Source: Streptomyces sp. NRRL F-6676 (GTDB lineage Bacteria > Actinomycetota > Actinomycetes > Streptomycetales > Streptomycetaceae). From it: a stretch of DNA of 64,000 nt. The stretch lies in contig NZ_JOHS01000042.1 in the NCBI RefSeq assembly GCF_000725625.1, forward strand, positions 1 through 64,000, written 5' to 3'. Positions 15,806-21,844 of the stretch are shown piece by piece. Under the pieces are notes generated by a model. It saw only the letters and a list, made by a program, of their open reading frames with translations, was not told where the DNA came from and made no database searches. The position numbers and the translations under genes are program-made. The stretch's first letter is position 1; the number at the start of each line of letters is the position of its first letter.

Positions 15806-16197
15806 CGAGCCGTGGGTCGATCTGCTGGGACCAACCTGCGGATGAGCATCGTGGCCGCAGGGCTTCATCCCCGGCACGCACCGAGCGCCCCGGCGGCGAT
15901 GGCGGCAGCCCGAGCCTTCGATGGCGTCCATCGCGATGGGTGGATGGGTGGATGTGGGAGCACCGAGCCCACTGGGTGGCCACCACATGGACGTACGCGA
16001 GCGCCGCGACAGAGGCGCGGTCCATCCACTCGGTAGGCTCCATCCACTGCCAGTGGCCTCCACTCCTGCCCCTGGTCGGAGTGCGGCCACACCCCCATCC
16101 ACCCGCCCAGTGGACGCCCCTTGCCCACTCCGCCCGCCCTTGACCATGGCCCTCCTGCTCACCCAGACACCCGGAGCGGGCCGAGCCCTAGACTCAT

Positions 16198-16234
16198 AAA
16201 CCCTTGACATCGTTTAGGGTTTACGCCAGAGTAT
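16198..16234 (+). promoter_or_regulatory. Promoter and inverted repeat of the HicA-type operon
   Basis: TTGACA at 16204 is followed after 19 bp by GAGTAT. AAACCC at 16198 and GGGTTT at 16217 form an inverted repeat around the -35 box, and GTTTAGGG recurs at 16212 and 16246. This layout fits autoregulation by the antitoxin, as usual in hic operons. Confidence 0.55.
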
Positions 16235-16269
16235 CTCTAGACGGTGTTTAGGGATTTGGGGTAAGTTGG

Positions 16270-16464
16270 ATGAACAGCAAGGACGTCCGGCAGCTCATCA
16301 AGAAGCTGAAGGCTCAGGGCTTCGAGGCCACCCCGACTAAGGGCGGCCATTGGCTGGTGAAGAAGGGCAGCGTTCGAGTCACCACACTGCCGGGCACGCC
16401 GTCTGACCCACGCAGCCTGAAGAACTGCATCGCCGCCCTCAAGCGGCACGGATACACCCCGTAG
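16270..16464 (+). CDS. hicA: HicA-type mRNA interferase toxin, 64 aa
   Basis: The 64-aa product matches the HicA size and pattern: MNSKDVRQLIKKLKAQGFE, then TKGGHWLV, with the histidine in GGHW as the expected catalytic residue, and a C-terminal RSLKNCIAALKRHGY helix. HicA toxins are dsRBD-fold ribonucleases that cut mRNA and are held by a HicB-type antitoxin. Here the downstream gene (16532) is the likely partner, although a strong hairpin at 16470-16499 lies between them and may set their ratio. The pair sits inside the repeat-rich candidate origin, a typical place for a plasmid addiction module. Confidence 0.8.
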   Translation: MNSKDVRQLIKKLKAQGFEATPTKGGHWLVKKGSVRVTTLPGTPSDPRSLKNCIAALKRHGYTP

Positions 16465-16469
16465 ACCAC

Positions 16470-16499
16470 GGGGCCCGCCCGGCAAACCGGGCGGGCCCC
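16470..16499 (+). terminator. Perfect hairpin between toxin and partner
   Basis: GGGGCCCGCCCGG and its complement, 13-bp arms, are separated by the tetraloop CAAA. It starts 6 bp after the HicA stop codon and may attenuate transcription into the partner gene. Confidence 0.75.
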
Positions 16500-16531
16500 C
16501 CAACCGCCCCCACCGAGAACTGGAGACGATC

Positions 16532-17311
16532 ATGACCCAGGCATGGAGCATCTACGTCGAGCTCGGCTGCTGCGATGCTCCGGACGACCTCTACGACGAC
16601 CTGCACGACCGGCTTGCCACCGCCCATCCCGCCGTCGGCACCGCTCCCAACGGCAACCTGTCCGTGCGCATCTTCGTAGAGGCATCCACCGCCCGGCAGG
16701 CCGTCGACACCGGCCTGAAGACCGTCTCCGCTGCCCTGAAGGACCTCGGCGTCACCGCCCCCGTTGTGGGCGTCGAAGCCATCACCGAAGCCGAACTGGA
16801 CCGCCGCAACGCCGAGAAGGACGTCCCGGCACTCGCCGGCGTCGGCGAGATCGCCGAACTCTTCGGCGTCACCCGGGGCCGCGCTGGACAGCTCACCAAG
16901 CGCGACGACTTTCCCCCTGCGGTCGCCATCCTGAAGTCCGGACCGATCTACGTGAAGGAGCAGGTACAGGCCTTCGGACAGCGCTGGGACCGCAAGGGAG
17001 GCCGTCCGGCGAAGCCCGTCGTCCTGACCGAGGCGGAGAAGGTTCTGCTTGCGGCGCTCCGGGATGCACAGGCCGCACGCTCCCGCGCGACCGTGGGCTG
17101 GGCGGAGCAGGGGGGCCAGCTCGTCGTCACGAGCGGAGAGGGTCGTGCCATCGTGGTGGAGCTGAAGGGCTCCTCGACCGGCGAGGCGCAGCTCCCCGAT
17201 GAGGTCATCGAGAAGCTCTCGAAGGAGAAGTTGGTCAGCGTGACCCGCCGCAGCGACGAGCTGGATGTCGAACTGACGGCGAAGGGTGAGAAGCACGCCG
17301 CCGAGATGTGA
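16532..17311 (+). CDS. HicB-like antitoxin/regulator with helix-turn-helix, 259 aa
   Basis: The N-terminal 85 residues (AWSIYVELGCCDAPDD through ARQAVDTGLKTVSAALKDLG) look like a small alpha-beta domain of the type found in HicB proteins. Residues 105-160 hold an MerR/excisionase-like helix-turn-helix (GVGEIAELFGVTRGRAGQLTKRDDFPPAV), followed by a basic GGRP turn. The C-terminal 85 residues resemble a winged helix (VIEKLSKEKLVSVTRRSDEL). At 259 aa it is much longer than classical HicB (about 80-150 aa). It would bind HicA and repress the 16198 promoter. The antitoxin assignment rests mainly on its position. Confidence 0.6.
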   Translation: MTQAWSIYVELGCCDAPDDLYDDLHDRLATAHPAVGTAPNGNLSVRIFVEASTARQAVDTGLKTVSAALKDLGVTAPVVGVEAITEAELDRRNAEKDVPALAGVGEIAELFGVTRGRAGQLTKRDDFPPAVAILKSGPIYVKEQVQAFGQRWDRKGGRPAKPVVLTEAEKVLLAALRDAQAARSRATVGWAEQGGQLVVTSGEGRAIVVELKGSSTGEAQLPDEVIEKLSKEKLVSVTRRSDELDVELTAKGEKHAAEM

Positions 17312-17330
17312 ATGGCGGACAACCGACGAA

Positions 17331-17362
17331 GGCCCGCCCCGGCATTGGCATCGGGGCGGGCC
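17331..17362 (+). terminator. Hairpin after the HicB-like gene
   Basis: GGCCCGCCCCG at 17331-17341 and its complement at 17352-17362 flank a 10-nt loop. It starts 20 bp after the stop codon. Confidence 0.75.
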
Positions 17363-18310
17363 TCCGCACGTTCCGGGGGACCACGCCGGCAACTCACGGG
17401 GTCCACTCCCACCGCGGGCACTGCGTACTGAGTGGGCTCCATCCAGTGCTCCGCGGTCTGATGGAGCCACTCGGTGGAAAGCCACCCGCCCATCGCGGTG
17501 TCGTCCATCGGCCCGCACCACCTGGTCGACGAAACCGCATGGGCCGGGTCTTGCCCACCCACACAGTGGGCTCCATCCAACCCGGTGCACCGGTGGCGTC
17601 CATCGATGACGCACGGTGGACGAGGCGGGGAGCGGCATATGCCCCCACCCGGAGTGGGTCTCAGGCAGGCGGCTTCTGGTGATGCCTCCTCTGCCGTTCC
17701 CACCCCCTTGACCGGCCTCCCTTCCACCCCTTGACCACAGGCCTGCGCCTCTGCTGTTTCCCCTTGACCTCGGCCCAGGTCAAGGGGAAACAGCAGAGGC
17801 GTTCCCAACCCAGAACCGCGGAGGCTGGCGCACTGCACCGGCACGGGCGGGCGGCCGGTCCAATGGGGCCGGGAGTGTCTCGCCCTTCGCGCACGGAGCG
17901 GTACGGAACGACGTCCGGATGTGACGGCGGGCCGCGGGTCTCCCCCCCGAGCTGGCGATGGGGTCCATCGCGATGGCGATGGGTGGATGGGTGGGAGCGC
18001 CGAGCCCACTGGGTGGCCACTGCGTGGACGTGCGCAAGTTCCGCGACGAGCGGCGCGGTCCATCCATTCAGTGGGCTCCATCCGATCCGGTGGATGGAGC
18101 CGGCGCCGAAGTTCGTCCACTCCACCCCGGCCCCGGCCGGAGTGGGGCGCGCACCTCCGTCCACCCCACGCGGTGGGCGTCCCCCCTTGACCACTCCGCC
18201 CACCCCTTGACCACGGCCCCCTTGCCCACCTGGGCCACTCAGGTGCCGGGGCCCGTTTCCCCTTGACCTCGTCGCGCCGCGAGAGCGGTCAGACCGCGGT
18301 CAAGGGGGGT
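17363..18310. repeat. Second noncoding repeat block
   Basis: About 950 bp resembling the 14464-16140 block. It has CCCCTTGACC iterons near 17703, 17728, 17761, 17781, 18185, 18205, 18259 and 18297, and the CCACTCAGTGG-type palindromes. The stretch 17978-18083 is a diverged direct copy of 15938-16050. No gene is supportable here. Confidence 0.75.
17746..17801. repeat. 56-bp palindrome, copy 3 (extended arms)
   Basis: The TTTCCCCTTGACCT palindrome with CGGCCC centre is extended on both sides by CGCCTCTGCTG and its complement, giving 25-bp perfect arms. Copies 1 and 2 lack this extension, so compensating changes on both arms have been kept here. Confidence 0.9.
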
Positions 18311-18364
18311 GTCGGGAGTGTGAGCGCCATCGAGACCAGATGGCGCGAAAGGACGGACACGGAC

Positions 18365-19315
18365 GTGGCCACCACCCAGCACACCCCGGCAACCGACTCC
18401 TCCGAGTCCGTGACCCGCTACACCACGATCTCCCTGATGAACCGCGACTGGGACGTGCTCTGCCGCGACCTGAGGGCCGCCGACCGGGTGGTCGCCTGGG
18501 CGGAGGAGGACGCCGAGCTCGTCGGAGTAGCAACTCCCCAGGATGTCGTGGACAAGATCTCCGACCTCCACCGCCGCGGCGAGTTCGACCAGCACGACCG
18601 CGTGATGCACCTGCTGGTCGAGCGGGCCGCCGGGGTCGGCTTCGATGCCCACCTCGCGTGGAGGATCACGGTCCGGGTCCTGCTGCCCAAGGCGATCCTG
18701 ATGGCCAAGACCCAGCGCCGTACCGGCCTGCCGTGGGACGACGTGTGCGCGGCCGTGTTCGGCGCCGCCTTCGAGGTCGTCCGCACCTACCCGCTCGACC
18801 GGCGGCCGCGGCGGATCTTCAACAACCTCGCCCTCGACACCCTGCAGCTCGCCCGCCGCACCCTGGCCGCCTGTCTCGACGACATCGAGGAGCTTCAGGA
18901 GTTCGCCGCCGGTGTCGCCCCGCTGGCCGCGGCCGAGCACCACACCCGATACACGCACGTCGTCTCCAGCGAGGACCCCGACACCCCCCACCGCACGGTC
19001 GAGCTCGCCGACCTGCTCATGCGGGCCGCCCAGATGGAGCTCGTCGACGTCGACGAGCCGGCCCTGTCGCGTCACGAGACACGGACGGAGGTCCTCGACC
19101 TGCTGCTGTGGGCGGTGGAGGTCGGAGCGCTCAAAGAGCTCGAGGCGCAGCGCATCGCCCGGTACTACCTGTCCACCTCGCAGCGCCCCGACCAGCGCCA
19201 CATGACCACCCGGTCCATGGGCCACGAGGGAGACCTGCTGCGGCAGCACGCCAGCCGCGCCGTACGCACGCTGCGCGCGAAGTCGGACCTCTCGCAGTAC
19301 CGCGCCGCGGCCTGA
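18365..19315 (+). CDS. Sigma-70-like (regions 2/4) protein, about 316 aa
   Basis: GTG 18365 is chosen because AAAGGA lies upstream; an in-frame GTG at 18320 is the alternative. The first 230 residues are all-helical (DVCAAVFGAAFEVVRTYPLDRRPRRIFNNLALDTLQLARR), loosely like sigma region 2. The last 90 (LDLLLWAVEVGALKELEAQRIARYYL and HEGDLLRQHASRAVRTLRA) resemble sigma region 4, where a helix-turn-helix reads the -35 box. It stands alone between the repeat block and motif B copy 3, which suggests it may read motif B promoters. Remote similarity only; another helical DNA-binding protein remains possible. Confidence 0.5.
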   Translation: MATTQHTPATDSSESVTRYTTISLMNRDWDVLCRDLRAADRVVAWAEEDAELVGVATPQDVVDKISDLHRRGEFDQHDRVMHLLVERAAGVGFDAHLAWRITVRVLLPKAILMAKTQRRTGLPWDDVCAAVFGAAFEVVRTYPLDRRPRRIFNNLALDTLQLARRTLAACLDDIEELQEFAAGVAPLAAAEHHTRYTHVVSSEDPDTPHRTVELADLLMRAAQMELVDVDEPALSRHETRTEVLDLLLWAVEVGALKELEAQRIARYYLSTSQRPDQRHMTTRSMGHEGDLLRQHASRAVRTLRAKSDLSQYRAAA

Positions 19316-19378
19316 GAGCTGCCGGCGCCCGTCGGACCAGGCGCCGACGGAAGTCGCTCGAAAAAACTTCAGCCCGAC

Positions 19379-19411
19379 TGTCACACCGCGCCCTTCCTCA
19401 ACACCTGTAGC
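19379..19411 (+). promoter_or_regulatory. Motif B, copy 3, upstream of the T4SS operon
   Basis: TGTCAC at 19379 and TGTAGC at 19406 are separated by 21 bp; the second block is CACCTGTAGCAGGCG. An AAAAAACTTC element lies about 10 bp before TGTCAC. It is 78 bp upstream of the first gene of the transfer operon. Confidence 0.75.
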
Positions 19412-19488
19412 AGGCGAGAGGGCCGCCAAATCGGTCCAGCCCCACCTGAACATCCACCCCCACTCTTCTCGACTCCGGGAGAACCCCC

Positions 19489-19764
19489 GTGACCACGATG
19501 TCCCCGGCCGACACCGGCCGACAGCTGCTCGACGCCGATGAGGCCCGTGTGGCCCGTGCTTCGCGCGAGCTGACCAAGATCGCCGCTGCTCTGGTGAGCC
19601 GGCCGATGGACCGTGACCTGCACGAGCAGATGCGCGCCTTCCTCGACAGGGAGTCGGAGGCCTCTCTGGCGTCGTGGGATGTGCTGCTGCAGCGCACGCC
19701 GGACCAGCTCAAGGAGCGCATCTCGACGGTCCTGACCGTCCAGGCGCTGCGGAGGGCTTCGTGA
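19489..19764 (+). CDS. First gene of the transfer operon, small helical protein, 91 aa
   Basis: GTG 19489 follows GGGAG. The product is soluble and helical, with many charged residues and no recognised motif. Its stop overlaps the next start by 4 bp, so it is translated together with the TcpC-like gene. Short cytoplasmic proteins often head conjugation operons, but the role is unknown. Confidence 0.7.
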   Translation: MTTMSPADTGRQLLDADEARVARASRELTKIAAALVSRPMDRDLHEQMRAFLDRESEASLASWDVLLQRTPDQLKERISTVLTVQALRRAS

Positions 19765-20885
19765 AGCGGCCGCGCCGGCAGCACAAGGCGGCCAAGAAGC
19801 ACCTCGTCGAGGCGGAGGCCTGGGACGAGGAGGTCGACGAGCCCCAGGAGACATCGGCGGACGAGCCGGACGAGACCGGGTGGAAGACCAGCACGGCACA
19901 GATGGCCGGCCTCTCCCGGCTGGTCCGCGCCGGGGTCTGGGTGCTCGTTGTCTCCGGCCCCGTCCTCGGCGCGCTCGCGTTCCTCTCCTCGTCCGCTCCG
20001 GCCCAGGGCGCGGCCAAGCCGGTCGCCACGGCGACGTCGGCGTCGCCGGTCGGGCCGGCCGGCTTCGCCGAGTTGTTCGTCGCCGCCTACCTGCAGGCTG
20101 GCCAAGGAACCGAGCGGGACCTGGCGCCGTACTACTCCGGCTCCGTCGCGCTCGCCGTAAAGCCCGGGACCCGCACGGCCACGCAGTCCACCGTGATCGC
20201 ATCCCGCGAGGTTCAGCCGGGTTACTGGTCCATCACCGTTGCCGCCGACGTCACCGCCTACGACGACAAAGGCAAGTCCACGCGGCTGGGCGTCCAGTAC
20301 TTCCGCGTCGGCATCCAGGCCACCGGCCCGGCTGGCGCCGGCGGAACCGCGCAGGGCGCTGCCCCTGCCGGCTACGTGGCGACGTCGCTGCCGGCGCAGG
20401 TGGCCGCGCCTGCCGCACTCAAGCCGGGCGGCCTGGCGTACGAGACCGACCGCGGGTCGAGCAGTGCGGACCCGTCGGTCGAGACCGCGCGCGGGTTCCT
20501 GGCCGCCTACCTGACTGGTACGACCGAGCTCGACCGCTACACCTCGCCCGGCACCCGGCTGCAGCCGATCACCCCTGCGCCGTACGCCGCGGTGAAGGTG
20601 ACCGGTGTCCAGGACGACTCGTCCGGCTCGGGTCAGCAGAAGGTGCCGGCCGACGGCACGGTGCTGCACCAGCTGGTCCAGGTCGATGCCACGGACCAGG
20701 CCGGCAGTCCGGTCTCGCTGAGCTACGCGCTCACCCTCAAGTCCCGCGCCGGCCGCTGGGAGGTCGCGTCCGTCGACGACGCCCCGGCCATCCGCGCGAG
20801 CAGTCCGCCGTCGGCGGCGCCGCACACCACCACGAGCCCCGACGCAGCTACGGCATCTGACTCGCCGTCGCCGTCGCACTCCTGA
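19761..20885 (+). CDS. TcpC-like conjugal transfer protein, 374 aa
   Basis: GTG 19761 overlaps the preceding stop. Residues 1-50 are cytoplasmic and charged, and one membrane segment lies at about 56-78. The rest is extracytoplasmic with two NTF2-like repeats (GFAELFVAAYLQAGQGTERDLAPYY, and later ARGFLAAYLTGTTELDRYTSPG), the hallmark of TcpC/Orf13-type proteins. These are the Gram-positive counterpart of VirB8 and form the outer part of the transfer channel. The C-terminus ends in a Ser/Pro/Thr-rich tail. Order (TcpC, small membrane protein, TcpE, VirB4) matches Tn916/ICEBs1-like T4SS operons. Confidence 0.8.
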   Translation: MKRPRRQHKAAKKHLVEAEAWDEEVDEPQETSADEPDETGWKTSTAQMAGLSRLVRAGVWVLVVSGPVLGALAFLSSSAPAQGAAKPVATATSASPVGPAGFAELFVAAYLQAGQGTERDLAPYYSGSVALAVKPGTRTATQSTVIASREVQPGYWSITVAADVTAYDDKGKSTRLGVQYFRVGIQATGPAGAGGTAQGAAPAGYVATSLPAQVAAPAALKPGGLAYETDRGSSSADPSVETARGFLAAYLTGTTELDRYTSPGTRLQPITPAPYAAVKVTGVQDDSSGSGQQKVPADGTVLHQLVQVDATDQAGSPVSLSYALTLKSRAGRWEVASVDDAPAIRASSPPSAAPHTTTSPDAATASDSPSPSHS

Positions 20886-20902
20886 AGAAAGAGGAATCGT
20901 TC

Positions 20903-21241
20903 ATGCGCATCCTGGCAGCCGCCAACCCCGACCACGTTGTCCTCGCCGGCGACGTCCTTGACTGGGCCAACACCAAGACGGGGCAGGTCCGCGCGCTGGT
21001 TCTCACCGTGGCCGCCCTCATGGCGATCATCGCCGTGCTGATGGCCTGGTGGAAGACCCGCTCCTTCGTCGGCACCCTCGTCGCTTTCGTCCTGGCCGCC
21101 CTCGTGCTCTGGGGGATCAGCAACCTCAACGTCCTGCAGACCAAGGTCGGCTCCGAGATCAACGACGCGGCCCCTGTCGTTGTCGTCCACGTCGCTGGTG
21201 ACGCCCCCGCGCTGGCGGGTGAGGGCCGGCGGGTCTCGTGA
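20903..21241 (+). CDS. Small two-helix membrane protein of the T4SS (TcpD/VirB2 position), 112 aa
   Basis: ATG 20903 follows AGAGGA. After a polar start, two hydrophobic segments (about 31-48 and 56-75) are joined by a short WWKTRS loop, and a polar C-terminus follows. Size and topology fit the small subunit found between TcpC and TcpE genes in Gram-positive conjugation operons. The stop overlaps the next start by 4 bp. Assignment is by position and topology. Confidence 0.7.
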   Translation: MRILAAANPDHVVLAGDVLDWANTKTGQVRALVLTVAALMAIIAVLMAWWKTRSFVGTLVAFVLAALVLWGISNLNVLQTKVGSEINDAAPVVVVHVAGDAPALAGEGRRVS

Positions 21242-21801
21242 GCGCCTCGGAGGAGGAACTGATCGGGCACTCGTATACGCGAGCCCGTCGGCACCCGCTC
21301 GTCATCGGCAAGCTCCCGGGAGCCGGCCGGCTCCCGGGAGGGCCCTACACGATCACCCAGGTGATGACCATGGTGGTCACCTTCGGGCTCCTCGTCATGA
21401 CGAAGGATCTGTGGGCCCACTTCGGCGCCATGAACTTCATCCTCATGGCGCTGATCCCCTGGGGTCTGGCCTGGGTGCTGCGGTACGCGCGGCTCGACGG
21501 CCGCGATCCGGCACGCGCCGTGCGCAGCCTGCTCATCTACTCCTCCACTCCGGCCCAGGGGCGCCTGGCCGGCAAGCCGCAGCGGGTCGCTCGACCTCGA
21601 CTGGCGACCGCCACCTGCACGGTGCGCGTCCGGTCCGCCGAGCGACCCGCCCCGGCGGCGGCCCCGCAGCCTGCTGCAGCGCCCGCACCCGGGGCCAGGC
21701 GCAGAGCCCGCCCGGCACCTGTGCCAGCGGCGGCCGCAGCGAGCCGGCCAGAGCCGAAGACCGGGCTGCAGGCCCTCCTCGCCTCCCTCGACGAGGAGTA
21801 A
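21238..21801 (+). CDS. TcpE-like/VirB3-like membrane protein, 187 aa
   Basis: The GTG start overlaps the preceding stop. The N-terminal 110 residues contain GPYTITQVMTMVVTFGLLVMTKD and NFILMALIPWGLAWVLRY, two hydrophobic hairpins as in TcpE/VirB3 proteins, which partner the VirB4 ATPase. The C-terminal 75 residues are an Ala/Pro/Arg-rich extension ending in GLQALLASLDEE. It directly precedes the VirB4-like gene, the usual order. Confidence 0.75.
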   Translation: MSASEEELIGHSYTRARRHPLVIGKLPGAGRLPGGPYTITQVMTMVVTFGLLVMTKDLWAHFGAMNFILMALIPWGLAWVLRYARLDGRDPARAVRSLLIYSSTPAQGRLAGKPQRVARPRLATATCTVRVRSAERPAPAAAPQPAAAPAPGARRRARPAPVPAAAAASRPEPKTGLQALLASLDEE

Positions 21802-21844
21802 CCAGCCGCCCCGTCGTCACCACCAGCACAGAAAGAAGAACCCC

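Larger units (their letters stand above)
14464..16140. repeat. Noncoding repeat modules with CCCCTTGACC iterons
   Basis: About 1.7 kb without a supportable gene. It contains at least a dozen copies of CCCCTTGACC in both orientations. A second short palindrome family (CCACTCAGTGG and GTGGGCTCCATCCA variants) and a third element (GGGTGTCGTCCACCGGCC variants) also recur. Two modules of about 670 bp each end in the same 99-bp block. Frames here are open on both strands but encode Pro/Arg/Thr-rich low complexity. An origin, incompatibility or centromere region is the likeliest role. Confidence 0.75.

Noticed and set aside
15102..15849. Several 200-300 aa frames on both strands in the repeat blocks
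   Set aside because: They cross exact repeats and palindromes, overlap each other, and lack codon bias and ribosome sites.
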